Below are positions 26,050-37,681 of a stretch of 64,000 nucleotides of DNA, piece by piece (within the stretch, counting starts at the first letter, position 1; each line of letters opens with the position of its first letter). A program made the translations under genes and the position numbers. The stretch comes from Amoebophrya sp. A120. Lineage: Eukaryota > Sar > Dinophyceae > Syndiniales > Amoebophryaceae. A model generated the notes under the pieces. That model was given only the letters and a program-made list of their open reading frames with translations, made no database searches and was not told where the DNA came from. The stretch is from the NCBI GenBank assembly GCA_905178155.1, contig CAJINV010000014.1, positions 2,265,923 through 2,329,922 of the forward strand, read 5' to 3'.

Positions 26050-28574
26050 GTTGCGCGCATTTTTGCATCGCCCACGCGGCCGCGGTACTAGCTGCACTCT
26101 GCTCGTTATCAAAGTGAAAAAAGCCCCCACCTCATATCGGAAACGGAAGATGCACGAATTTGTGATGCTGCATTTGAGTACACAAATCAACTTGTATTGC
26201 TAGAAGGCCAAGAGGCGAAGCTTCGGCCTAAATTGCAGGTAATCCGTCATGCTGTTTCCCACTTCCAGTTGCCTCCTGTCATCCTGGAGCTGCAAGGCTT
26301 TCCCACGCTAGACAGCACTACAGTCCGCATCTTTTGCCTTCTAGCATCACAAAGCTGATCTGTGACCACGAATCTGCATCACAGATTTCCGTTTTGATAT
26401 GGGGAGGGGGCATTTTTGATTGTAATACTCGTCCAAGCGGTTTGGCTCGTCGTGGCAACGGATCCTCGCGTCCCACCGAGCAAACAGGTTGAGCTAGGTG
26501 ACGATGTAGTTGAAGGCGCGTAGACTGCAAATAAAATACTAATACACGATGACTAATATTGAAGCGAACTGAAACTAGATGATGCGAATTTATCTGGTAG
26601 TTGTGGATGATCCCCATAGTTTTTCTCTGCAATTTTCTGATTTTATTGCGATGTAGAAATTCTCTTGTATGATGTCGATGTGTAGTAATCCTCGACGACG
26701 ATGTGGCGGTAAGTGGAGCTGCAATTGTTGCGTTCCTGGTTTTGCATATGCGTTTTAACCCCAACACCGCCAGACGCTGCGCAAGAAGGCCGGCATGATA
26801 TTTCTCTCTCTTACCGACCATCCTACTGCTCACTCATAGACTGACACTGACATGACCGGACTCGTAAAACCTTCTTGCGCAGCCCGACGACACGAAAGTT
26901 AAAATCCATACTGCAAAAAGTCCTCCGGTGGAATGGTGATTCGTAATCGTATAGATGTTGTAGGTAGTTGCAAGCAAATGTGATCTTCGAGACGGGCAAA
27001 AAATTTTGCCGCTGAAGATATAGTTGTGGGAAGTATATCGAAGGCAAAAGAATATTCGTACATATCACGACAAATCAATTTGAAATGCCTACGATTTGTT
27101 ATGCCGAACAAAGCCCAAGCTGCGCGAGGTCGTCCACGAATGCATAGCAAATCCTGGCATTGCAAACTAATTGACTCAATGATAGACCATATTCCAAGTA
27201 CCTTATGCATAGGCGATAGTGAAGATGATGAAGATGATGATTTAGACTTTGATCATAGTAGATATTCTGCGTGCAGGGGGCAGCCGGTGCTGGCTCGGAA
27301 TGGTTTTCAGGAGCGCGGCTCGTAACGGGTGGAGTGGTTCGTCCGCCACACGTCACGTCCTCACTGGATCGAGAGCCGGCACAGCAGAACGTACTAGCAC
27401 AAGCCCAGATACAGGATCATGACTGCCAGTCCACAGTTTGCGGTGACGCTTATGGAAGGCAAGACGACACGGACCGTGAGATCAGTGCTTTGCGGTCAGT
27501 TGGCATGCGGAATAAAGGGTCAACAATTTTTAATATCAATGCGAATGATCATGCGAGGAATGGCGGGACGAAAATGGAAGATGGGAACGACAATCGTCCG
27601 CATGGCAACTGAATAAACCCGCAAAGATCACTGACGAGAGCGGACATTCGCAGGCCATAGTTTTGATGTTGTCGCGGCAGGGGCGGTAGGAAGAAATTAC
27701 TCACTTACTTGCAAAGCAACGCAGAAATACAAACTCAGTTCGTGCGGAAGGAAAAACTAAGTATGTTGTACTGGTGTAAATGACTGCAGAAAGATGAAGA
27801 TGTGATTATGACAAGCGTCTGGAGATGAAGAGGTCGTTTATTTTTTGTGTTGAATGCGAAAAGAAGATGAAGTAGATTGATCTAATTGTGCGAAGCTCGT
27901 GAATCTGCAATATGCCGCTGGAAGAACTGCAAGTTGAAGTTCTCGTCGATGAAAGTGGTGTGCTCGTCTCCGCAGCGGCCTTGATGAAAAAGAAGTTCGC
28001 GAATTTTCGTATACAGAGGACTTTTCCCAGATACTACTTGTTAGAACTGTGGGTGCTGCAAGCTCCATGAAGTACTTCTGCTCGTGTCGTGCAAGCTCGT
28101 GTAGCTACAACTGCTCGATGAATGTAGTTGGTCGGCTTTAACATCATGCTGCATCATCATCATGCTCTGGTGACCACTTCGGAAGAAAACAATCGTGATC
28201 GTGACAACTCCGAATAAAATGCAACTCCATGCTTCAGCTCTAGTGATGTCGAAGGAAATTACGTCGTGTTGATCATGTGCTGACACTTTTACGTCGTGCT
28301 CCTGGATGAAGGATTTACAGAAACCGGACGGAAATTGAAGAAAAACCCCTGGCAGATGATGTGATTTTTGAAGATGAAGATATTACGAAGATACCCGTTG
28401 TACCGCAGCAGGACTGGAAGGATGATGTTGAACTTGAAACCGGAACCGCAGGAAATACTGAAGCTCACGCTTGGTCGTGTCGGTATGGTTCTTGTTCTGC
28501 TCCAGGTCCTGGTCCTTTCACGACATGTAGTCCTGCACAATCTTCTGCTCTACAGCTGCTTCACCTCCTGTTCT

Positions 28575-29024
28575 TCACTTGAAATTGGTGTAAAACCCGC
28601 CGTAGGGACTCCTGCCAAAGCCCTGCTGCGACTTGGGATTCCGGAAGTCGCCGGTGTAACCCGCGGTCTTGACGTACAGCTTGGTGCTGTCGGTCCACTT
28701 GCTCTCCACCGGCTTGGTCTGGCAGATCTGCGGGCCGCACACGCTGGTTTTTTCGAGTTGGTAATTTTCATGCACAATTTTGTGAACGAAATACTCTTCC
28801 ACTTTGTCCATCGTCAGGCGGAATTCGTCCTGCGGCTTCAGCCAGAGCCCGATCTGCTCCTTCTCCCGCGCGTTCGCAAACTGCGTGTTAAAATCCCGCT
28901 TCGGGTTGAACTTCAGCTCTGTCCTGTGCTTCGGGATGGTCACGTCCTCCGCGAGAGTTGGGGGCTGGTAGCCGCGCTGCCGGTGCGGAGGGATCCGCAT
29001 CTTACGCTCGAGAACCGTTGACAT
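28575..29024 (-). CDS. Small basic protein, 149 aa, unknown family
   Basis: Single-exon frame from ATG at 29024 to TGA at 28575. The protein begins MSTVLERKMRIPPHRQRGYQ and is rich in Lys, Arg, Gln and Phe, ending in a Gly/Phe/Tyr-rich tail (GFGRSPYGGFYTNFK). There is no signal peptide, membrane segment or coiled coil. The even amino-acid mix and absence of low complexity make a real protein likely. Short, Pro- and Tyr-rich proteins with such tails occur among axonemal and cortical cytoskeletal proteins of alveolates, but I see no motif that proves this. It stands alone at the edge of the gene-poor interval. Confidence 0.65.
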   Translation of the reverse strand: MSTVLERKMRIPPHRQRGYQPPTLAEDVTIPKHRTELKFNPKRDFNTQFANAREKEQIGLWLKPQDEFRLTMDKVEEYFVHKIVHENYQLEKTSVCGPQICQTKPVESKWTDSTKLYVKTAGYTGDFRNPKSQQGFGRSPYGGFYTNFK

Positions 29025-30369
29025 GTTGATTTGTTGATCTGGCTCTTGATGTTCTGCTTTACTAGGTTTCTACTCTTACTTTTCTTGGAAAAGGACAACA
29101 AGATCAGCTCTAATAGCACGACTTCTGCTAACGGCCCTACTATTTTTGTTCTTCAAATGTGATTTGTGATGATACGTGAAAGCTTTACTTTATTAAAGGA
29201 TGGATGCGTAGCTCAAGATCAAGTCCTACACTTATCGCTCAAGAAAAACAAGAACAATACATGCAAGCACCGAAGATGAATTATGTCACTCAAACTCTGC
29301 TCAATCAAGCAAACAAACAAAAACTGAAGTAGCACCTGCAAAATATTAGTCTTCTACGGGGGTAGATATGCTTTGAACTATGGGGGACTACGGGGCTGCT
29401 GCTGTGATTGCATGAAAGAAACAATCAAATAGAAATACTTCTCTAGTAGCACTAGAACGTTACAGAAAAATCATGAGAATGAATGAGGACGAGGTAGGCC
29501 TGGACGTGACCTGTGCTGTGTCGAATAATACTACGGCATATTCATGCTGCACGTATTGAAAGAGTACTATATCTCGCTCATCTTCGACGGTGGACGAAAA
29601 AATTGCGCTCTTCTGGTCTTCGCTAGGGTGTACGTGCGTGTAAGTTTTTATATCTTCTCACCAGTACGTCGATAGCGATATCCGAGACTGTACATGTTTT
29701 TGTCGCGATTTCAGAAAAGTTCTTGTACGAACCGAGGTAATTCAAGCTTTTCTTGTCCTGCTCGTACTTCTCATCTCTAAGACCGACCTCCTTGTTTCTT
29801 TGACCTGTGTGTCCAGATGCGACCAGCCAAGAATTTCATCTCCAATTGTTGCAGTTCAAAAAAAAATTTGACAAAATTACCGAATGATCATAATAAATGC
29901 TGTATAGCTGTCTCTCTGTAGTGCTTGTGCTTCAACCTCATCTCGCTATACATAGATGTAGTTTCGAGGAAGTGGCCCATCGGCCTCATCTCTAGTTCAG
30001 AACAACAACCGCGTCAAACGAGCAGCTCCTCCATGAGGTCGTACTGACACTGCAACAGGCCTGAATGTAGCGCCTGTGCGAGGAGTGAGAGGACGAAAAG
30101 TAGAGAGAGCCTACAAATCTACTTCTACATGATAAAATTATCTTGGAACCCCTGCTTGAGTGAAACACAAAGACAGCTTCATTCGGATAAAATTGAAATT
30201 AATTCTGACGTATGAAGAGGAGAACAATGTCAGAGTCACTAACGCACGACGAGACTGCAAAACTAAAACTAAAGTAAAAATCCAAATTTTTCTATTTGAT
30301 CAATACGGTAGTGGCACAACACGCAGGAGTTGCTAAGGCTCGAGCGATCTAATTGTGTAGTGTTTTACT
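29025..30369. other. Intergenic region
   Basis: About 1.35 kb, AT-rich, with stops in all frames at short spacing. I see no gene, RNA, introner or notable repeat. It separates the small basic protein from the methyltransferase gene. Confidence 0.6.
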
Positions 30370-32610
30370 TTACTTTCTCAAAACTTTGAGAATATGCGAC
30401 TCGACCTCGTGCCCGGTCGCTGCGAGAAGATGGACATTGGCTTGAGGACCCAGGCTCGTAAGCGGATCTTCCTGATGTTTGTTCTTTGCAATCAACTCCT
30501 TCCAAGTCGTGTGCTCGAGGATCTCGAAACAGCACTGGTCTTCGTCGCTCCTGATCGCAGCCGTGGTCGTATTCTTGTGCTGTAGCTTGGTCGGGTCTGC
30601 ACCAGAGGACGGCCGCTGCACGACCGGGCTGGTCAGCAGCTGCTTCAGCCTCTGCACCTGAAACCCGCCATTGCTGCGCTCCTGCACGAGCAGGAAGGCA
30701 ATGCCGCCCGGTTTGGTCAGCCGTTTCTTCAGCACGGCGGCAAGCGGCTCCTCTTGGGACGGGAAATATAGACAGTCGGACGCAATCACGACGTCTGGGG
30801 ACGAAATTGTTCTTGTAGTACTAGAGATCGACTCTGACTCATCTGTGGTTCGTCCTGACGCGTCCGCAAACCGCGTTTCCAAGCGGTACGCGTTGGACCA
30901 ATGTCGCTGCTGCGTTCTTTGCACCTCGTGCTCTTCATCTTGCACGACATCGTCTTCCCAGAGGTGGTGGTAAAACTCGAAGTCGCAGTTTTTCTATCAA
31001 CGGGAAATACACTCGCGGGATCGCACTGTTGCAATAAGTGGTCGCCAATTTTGTATAATTGTGCACCATTTACAAAAGTTTTACTTACCGATAACGATAA
31101 GTACATGTCCAACATCCTAACGGCGTTGATGTGGATCGCTGGTGTAACTGCCTAGAGAGGCACTGGCACAACTTTTTTTGAAGATGATAATAAACACGAC
31201 GGCCACGCCTGCAACAGTGTGATTTACCGAGGAGCCGCTGATATACAACAGTTAGTGCCACGACCAGCACGGGATCTGCGCTCTGCTTCATCTTGTTCCT
31301 GGTCCATCTCCGGTTCCTCGTCCAAGAAGGCCACTTGCGCCGCCAATTTCGCCAAGGCCCGGTCGTCGCAATCCAGAAACATCACCTTGCTTGCACCGTG
31401 AGCCCCCGCGGCCAGCCCGGCGAGGCCGCACCCGCAGCCGATTTCCATGACCACTTTGCCTCTGACGTCCAGAAAACCGGTGGATATCAAGTACGCCGTC
31501 ATATAAGCCGACCGCCAAATCTTGGTCGCGATCGTGTCGCGCTCGTCGTTGTTGAGCAGCTCCAGCGTCTTGCCGCTAGCTGGGAAGTGAAAGCTGATAC
31601 AACCTTTGCGACTTGAGCTACAAGTTGTCACTTTCTTGATGCAGCCATCATCCTGCGTACTTGCTGCGCCCCGGCAGGAGTTGTTCTTGTTTTTTTCTGC
31701 TCCAATTCCAGCAGTAGTAGAATTATCGTGGTGATCCTCATCAAGATGAAGATCCTCGCCTGCACTTGTAGGAGTCGAGAAGAACGGTGTGGTGGAAGCC
31801 AGTGGACTTCTTCCCATCGAGCCTGACGTTGCACAGGTAGAAGTTGAAGATGCCATAGAGATAGGTGTACCAGCCGCTCGTCCTGTGGTGGCAAGCTCCT
31901 GGTCCTGCGAGGCAGCCGACGTATCGGAGAGCGCTGAAACAGGGTCGTGCTGCAATCGTCCCATCGTTTCTGCTACTGCTGTGGAAGGTGGAAATGAATA
32001 GATATTGTTTTTAAGGTTCAGAATGAGAATTCCTTCGATCGGTACTAAAAGCTAATTACGCACAACGGCGAGTAGGAGTACAACATCTTCACTAATTGTT
32101 CTCAGTTTGTTCCCTGTCGTATCAATTTGTACCTACACAGCCATTCTGCCCGGTTATAACTGGTAGATGTTGGCGTGTGCGATCGTCACCATCGCTGATA
32201 TTGATGCCAGTCTCGTCTCCATTGTCGTCGTCGCTGGTGGTATCTTCAAATAGATTCCAAATGATTTCGTTTTCCTCGTACAACTGGTACTGGAGTTGTA
32301 CTTTTTTTTCTTTACACAGAAAAGATCCCGTGACTTTTGACGGATTCGCCTCTTTATTCATATTTGCACGCGTTGTGCTGTCGGCTACTAGCTCTTCGTC
32401 TTCGCTCGTAGTTTTGGCTGTCGCGGTAGCAAGCATGTTGATCTTGGCCTTGCCCCCCGTCCTTCCGCACGCTTGTTTTCCTGGTGAACTTTGCTCTTGA
32501 TGCACCATCGTCGTTGCACCTCCGAACGGCGCTGGTCGTGCTTGTGGTCCTTGATTCATCGCGCAAGCGATGGCAACGGTGGACGAGTGGGCGGTGCTGC
32601 TGTTGCTCAT
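30370..32610 (-). CDS. SAM-dependent methyltransferase, METTL21/methyltransferase-16 type, about 635 aa
   Basis: Likely exons 32610-32133, 31969-31227, 31151-31089 and 30993-30370 (1908 nt). The catalytic Rossmann part has motif I VVMEIGCGCGLAGLAAG (about residues 332-348 of the joined protein), the acidic end of strand 2 in VMFLDCDD, and the post-II block PDVVIASDCLYFPSQEE followed by LKKRLTKPGG. The spacing and the ASDxLY signature are typical of the lysine methyltransferase family that includes METTL21 and EEF-modifying enzymes; the substrate cannot be told. The N-terminal 330 residues are low complexity. The first exon (Asn/Ser-rich, then acidic) is joined by GTACAA...CAG in frame, but a start at the ATG at 31964 is possible. 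Introns at 32132-31970 and 31088-30994 are GT-AG; that at 31226-31152 is not clearly canonical. Confidence 0.7.
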
Positions 32611-33574
32611 TTGATGAGCCGCAGCTTACGGTACGAGCAGACAGAATAAAATTGCTCCTGAAACAGGCTCAATCAACAATCATCGCCTGCACCTAATGTT
32701 GTCGTGTCAGACTTACTCTTACAATAATTATGTGTACAGGAAGCTCGCCGCGGGAAAAAACTTTGGGCGGCGATTGCGGGTATAAAAAAATTAAAATGCT
32801 GTCCAACAAAACTGTTTTGACAGCGGGTTTGAAAAAAGAAGCAAGTAGTAGAGGAAGTCCCATTGTTCAAAAAATGTACAAACATTTCAGGCGACAAATA
32901 CTGACCAAGGATCCAGAACGACGTCGACCCAACTAACGTTGCGCGCTGCTGGTTGCGCGGACCTTCAGAGGTAGTTCGGGATCGCCTACTTACGGAGGTC
33001 GTCTCTCAACACATCTAAAGCAAGTCAGGCATCCTTGAGAAGATCCATTCGTACTAGCGCACCTGGATCATGATCCATTCAAATGCCTGAGAGAAGTGCC
33101 AAATCACAAGACGGCATAATGACGACGGACCTGAATTTCAAACCTAAAGTACACCAGGGACCGTATTGGAATAAACTTGTGGCCGCAACATACGCAACAT
33201 ATAACCCGCACGACCAGAAGATCGGAGTGATCATTTTTGTTCATCCATATGAGCTTGATCGTGGAGCACAGTTACAGTTATAATTTATCTGTTGCAAGAG
33301 CAAGAGCATTTCTTTTTTGTATCACTGTGGGCCGGACAGTCGTGCGCGTACTTTCTACGATCTTCTTGTTGCGATCAAGGTGATACACGCACAATCATGA
33401 TTCTGCGACGAGCAGGACGACAGCTCCATGATATATCATGATAGCACTAGCTCTAGGAATCGCCACGTTGAGCCTTTACTGGTTTTTGATTTGCGCAGAT
33501 GCAAACTGTCCTCTTCCCAAGAACAATGCATGATGACACCAAATAAAAAAAAAAAAGTATGCTGCTCCATGCTT
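32611..33574. other. Intergenic region
   Basis: About 960 bp. A plus-strand frame of 66 codons at 33083-33283 (MPERSAKSQDG..., ending RGAQLQL) has a protein-like composition but no partner exons or motif, so it is not called. Nothing else is evident. An A-rich run lies at 33544-33556 just beyond the stop of the SPFH gene. Confidence 0.5.
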
Positions 33575-36500
33575 CTACAGGTCTGGATTTGACGACTCCA
33601 TCAGGCCACTTGGCACGCTGCCCAGCATTGCATCACCTAGAATAAACTGCTGGTCCCCGAGGTTGTTGGAGTTGGTCGTGTCTGCTTCGCCCAATTTGTT
33701 GCGATACTGCGCCAACAGATCCGCGAACGAGGCCGACAAGCGATTCATCTCGATGGAAGAAGAGGTAGAAGAGGCAGATGATTCCGATCCACCTGCTGCC
33801 CCATTTCTGCTCGCACCGCTCGAAATAGATGTAGTTGCTCTACCGGGGGAAGAAGAGCTGCCAGCAGCCAAGCTGTTTCTCATTTCTTCCAGGTTTACAA
33901 AAGCGCTAGACGCTTCCTGCAGGGCCGTTTCCATCAGTAGCAACCGGCTGGAGTTGGAGGCGGTAGTGCTATTTGCCGTGGCCGTGCTCACCGCGGCCAG
34001 GGTGGGCGACAGGCCCTGCTGCAACGCACTGAAGGTAGAATTCAGCCCGGCTAGGGAAAGCAAGGAAGTACTTGCCACCGCGGTGGGGCTGCTCTGGGCA
34101 AATTCGGCGGACGTGGGCTCGTAATCCAGGGCCAACTGCGTCGCGGTTTTGGAATGAATGGGAAGATTTTTTGTTTTCTACACATTTATATTTTTTGATG
34201 AAAGACATAGTTAGACATCATCTGGAGAGACAAGCACGTAGGTAGACAAAAATCGATTTTCAAAAAAACGAACCTGCTCCGGCTGCGGCATCTCGAAGAC
34301 GAGCTTCTGTGCCCCGACTTCCTGCAGAGTGTAGAGCCATTTGAGCAGTAGCGTTTGCTTGGAATTGTTGTACTGCATGGTGTCTGCACCCGTCACAAAC
34401 GCATCTCCGAGCTGCTCCGTATCATACTGAATCAGAATCGCCTGGGCCACCTTCTGCAGCAGTGTCATCTCGGCATTGCGCAACGCTGCATGAAGCAGCC
34501 GATCGCGCTCGACCTAACGATCATTTGTCATTATACGTGATTCTTGTCATGTAGTGGTCAGTAGCCAACCCAATGATCATGCGATGTCGCCATAAATGCA
34601 AGTGAGTATCAATCTTGTTCGGTACTATCGCAATTTCATTCAACACAGTCACAGTCAGCTGTAGCTGTACTCAAGAATAAACACGACAGCAATTTATTTC
34701 CTTTATTTTTACCTTCGCCACTTCCACCTTCGTCAGAGCGTCTATTTCAGCCGTTTTGCGTATGCATGCGAAATTCTGACTATCACTTTTTCGCGACCGG
34801 CCTTCAAACTTCTAGAGCGACTGGTACAACTTTGATCATGCAGCAGATGCTCGATCGTGATGGATACTTTTCAACGACGAGTATGAGGCAGACGCAAACT
34901 ACCTTGCTCATGCATCGTGACATCAAAGAACTACTACATCGGGACGTCGAAACCTTGCAGGAGTGTAGAATATGGATGCTGTACGCCAGTCTACATACTG
35001 GTGCTCCTGTCCCTGTCGAATTTATTGGATTGCAAAGATCTCATGCGCATGCCAACTACGAGGAAGAACATCTCGACAGATAAAGAATTTCCGCATGGAT
35101 ATCTTTGGCGAAAATCGCGGCTTCTTTGGCCTGTCGTGCCAGTTCCGTGTCTTGGATGGCCGATTCCAGGCCCGTGGGCAGCTGCACCGCGACCAGCGAC
35201 ACCCGGTGCGTGGTGCAGTTCAGCGGCAGCAGAGAGGTCGTCACGCGCTGCTGCATCAACTGGCCGATGATCTCCCGTTTGGTGTAAAATTCCAACGCGT
35301 TGTGCTGGGACACCTCCGTGCGAATGGCCGCGGCAATGGACGCCTGCACCAGCCCCCGCCAGTTCTCGTCCCCGGTAGTTTCGAACAACCCAAACAGGGT
35401 CTCCTTCAGCTTATGGCGTTCTCAGCTGTTACACTCTCAACTGTTAAGTACATGGATTTGTGATGCTAAAACAACTGCAAGAATGGGAAACGTGAAAGGG
35501 AGGAGATTGCGCCTGTAGCATTACAAATTCCGCACAGATTTAGGCGCTGTTTGGCCCTAGGCAGATTTGTCGTGCGAAGCAGCTTGATCGCGTGGATGAT
35601 GTTGGTGCTTTTGCATGACAAATTCATGTAACAGTTGAGAATGTAACGTTTGAGAACCCCATACAGCTGGTCGCTCACTTGCGGAGCGTCGGACTTGTCG
35701 CCCAACGTGTTGTCGCGGCCGAGCCCCAGGGAGATGCCGGCAGCCGCTTCCACCTGGATGATCAAACCCTCGTACGACCGGCAGGGAAGGGTTTGCGCCT
35801 TGACCACAAAGTTTTTGCCCACCAAATCCGCGTCTTCGGCGGGCATTTGGCCCGCCAGACAGGGCGTGCAATCCTCGGCGCCGGTTTCGCACTCGTCTGC
35901 AAGGTCGCAATCTTCTTCCTCGGTGCCGCCTAGAACGTGTGGGAGGGAAAGCGAACGTGTTGGAGTTGCCAATCAATGCAGCAGCAAGAAAGGCCTCTGA
36001 AGAAGGCATTTTTCGCGCTTCATTACACTACAACTTTTGAACCTTACCTTTCGTAGAAAAAGCGCGGTGCTTGCCCACTTATCAAGATTATTACCTCCGT
36101 ATTCATTTTGGATGAAATAAAGCACAACACTTCCGCTTCCACTTCGATACAGGCCTGCTCTCGTCCATGAAGCTGAAAATCCTCGTATCAAACCAAAAAT
36201 GTGGCAACGACATTTTTTTGTCGTGGTCGTGGTTTCAGTATCACGACGAGGATATCGTCCACTGCTATAATTCTGCATGAGATGAAGCTGGTGCATCATG
36301 TCGTTCACGGCTAGCACCACAAATTCATCTGCAAAAAATGCCACCAGATTTTTGGCTGATACATTCGATTCGCGGGAAACTTCTTCCATTCGTGGCCGAG
36401 ACCTGTGATGAGGTGTAAACATAAAATGTGTTTGGCGCCATTTGTGTGGAATTTGCCATCGCCGATATAGCCAGCAAAAAGCATTTTCCCATTGGTGCAA

Positions 36501-36705
36501 TTATTCTTCTACCGAGAAAGTGTCTCCCTCCCTGCGCGACGCTGTCTTTGTAGATCTGCCTCGAATTCAGGTTGTACTCGATCCCCAGTTCTAGAGGTTC
36601 CAACACCGCAAAGGAGCAAGCGAACAGAATGATCGCAATGTTGAGCAAGCAGCAAAACCCGCCCGTCTTGATGGCGAAGAAGCACATCTCATCGTCGTCC
36701 ACCAT
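33575..36705 (-). CDS. Membrane-anchored SPFH/band-7 domain protein, 572 aa, eight exons
   Basis: Model: 36705-36513, 36402-36362, 36180-36150, 35929-35664, 35406-35083, 34775-34713, 34513-34274, 34135-33575 (1719 nt). The N terminus MVDDDEMCFF is followed by one membrane segment (about residues 15-36), then IEYNLNSRQI and GRHFLGLGHEWKKFP, a pattern usual at the start of protist SPFH proteins. Residues about 100-300 carry the SPFH fold; the late part shows LPTGLESAIQDTELARQAKE and a charged helix ending DALTKVEVAKVERDR. The C-terminal 190 residues are Ser/Ala/Thr-rich. An acidic Cys-rich insert (residues about 92-115) interrupts the first strands. SPFH proteins oligomerise on membranes and scaffold microdomains; the partner is unknown. 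Three introns are GT-AG; four are introners or degenerate ones, so exons 2-3 and the exon 5-6 joint are less certain. Confidence 0.75.
34776..35082 (-). other. Probable old introner-like intron in the SPFH gene
   Basis: Lies between GAA ATT CTT (ending 35083) and AAT TTC GCA (from 34775). It begins TATCTGTCGAG and ends GTGATA plus GTCAG, the layout of other introners, but no good inverted repeat or direct repeat survives. No in-phase GT donor exists at the 5' side. The joint is inferred from frame only. Confidence 0.35.
35412..35663 (-). mobile_element. Introner in the SPFH gene (252 bp)
   Basis: Starts TATGGGGTTCTCAAACG and the opposite end, reverse complemented, starts TATGGCGTTCTCAGCTG; the inverted similarity continues through TTACA..TCTCAACTGTTA. 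Flanked by AGCTG (35664-35668 and 35407-35411). Removal joins GAC CAG CTG to AAG GAG ACC, giving continuous SPFH sequence. No GT-AG choice is needed or fits. Confidence 0.85.
35930..36149 (-). other. Intron with TA-AG or GT-TA borders in the SPFH gene
   Basis: Between CCTG (ending 36150) and GCGGCACC (from 35929). Because one G is repeated at both borders, the intron can be read as TATCGAAG...TTCTAG or GTATCGAAG...TTCTA; neither is GT-AG. The start TATCGAAGTGGAAGCGG and the end CGCTTTCCCTCCCACACG are loosely inverted, so this may be an old introner. The frame is kept. Confidence 0.45.
36186..36361 (-). mobile_element. Degenerate introner in the SPFH gene (176 bp)
   Basis: Ends are TATCAGCCAAAAATCTG and, reverse complemented, TATCAAACCAAAAATGT. 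The flanking pentamers (GAATG and CGAGG) do not match well, so the copy looks old. Taking out the element plus five bases joins FPANRM to IFSFMDESR in frame, which fits the SPFH N-terminal pattern. Confidence 0.5.
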
Positions 36706-37681
36706 GTTGGGCGGTTTTTGTGGAGCTGCTGGGCCTCCTCAAACCAACTCAAAGTCCTCGTGCTGATTGTACGAGAGTGCAAGAGTACGAGGTCCTGCTC
36801 GTGCTCGGAAGATTTCGCGGCTGTGAATGTCCTCCTGTCTTTATCCTTACACGTTATCGTTGATACGCGGCAAGAACCCGGACGAGTAGTGTGTGTGTGT
36901 GAGAAGGAAAGCGGCTCTGGATTAAAAAAATCCGACGGTTCTTGACGAAGCAGACCAACACCAACTATGGTGGGCAACAAGGTGCAACATAGACAAGTTG
37001 TAGTTGCATCGCAGTTGTGCACGATGCTGCGCGAAACAACGGAGAAGTATCTTGTTTGGTCTGCAGACTCACTCTTTCCCCTAGAAATTTTCCTGGCCTA
37101 GTTGTATCTCGAAGTAAGATGGTCGTGCTTCTTGTTTCGTACAAAAAGAGTTTTAGTTCGTTGAAAACAGCGTGAGGCTACAGCATAAAAGAAACCCAGC
37201 GCCGAATGGTTAATACAGAAACGGATGCTAGCGACGATGAATGAGGTGCTTCTACAACTTTTGTCTCTTATACCGTATTAATAGGTTGCCGAAGGTGCTG
37301 CGTCTGGGCCGCGCATGCTGTTTTCATTGCTAAACCTCCTGCCTATGTTTTTTTAGGCGAACAACGCAGAGCGAACTGGCAACTTCTGGTGCTGGTGACA
37401 AGTTGTGGAAACAGCGGACACTACCACCCAGACACAGAGACAGACTGACTGCATAGTCCAAAGCGATTCATTTTCATCTCATGAAATTAAATGCGAAACG
37501 GAAACGGTTGGAAGTTTGTCAATCATACAGATGCCTACGTGTCATCATCATCAACACGAATATTCATCGCAACAACGAACTCTTCCCACGAGCCGCTGCC
37601 GACATTGCGTTCATGAATGTGAGTTATAATTTTGTCAATGCCGGCTCCTACGTGCTACCAGTTACATTCACATCATCTGCC
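36706..37681. other. Intergenic region
   Basis: Just under 1 kb between the start of the SPFH gene and the end of the cysteine-rich protein gene. It contains a short GTGTGTGTGTG run at 36889-36901 and otherwise short random frames. No gene or RNA seen. Confidence 0.55.

Larger units (their letters stand above)
12712..28574. other. Gene-poor interval of about 15.9 kb
   Basis: No gene could be supported across this stretch. Open frames are short, overlap on both strands and show no protein motifs; several, such as the 233-codon minus frame at 24476-25177, come from degenerate short repeats of GGAC/GGAT type. Composition alternates between AT-rich blocks (13.4-16.5 kb, 26-28 kb) and GC-richer blocks (18.4-25 kb). 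Contents listed separately: a possible decayed coding fragment near 13.9 kb, a possible exon at 15.15-15.25 kb, a two-copy dispersed repeat, and an orphan introner at 25.9 kb. Multi-exon genes with small exons could be hidden here; I could not assemble one. Confidence 0.5.

Noticed and set aside
33083-33283. Plus-strand frame of 66 codons with protein-like composition
   Set aside because: Too short, opposite to all supported genes, no motif and no partner exons.
36889-36901. GTGTGTGTGTG run
   Set aside because: A short simple repeat with no sign of function.
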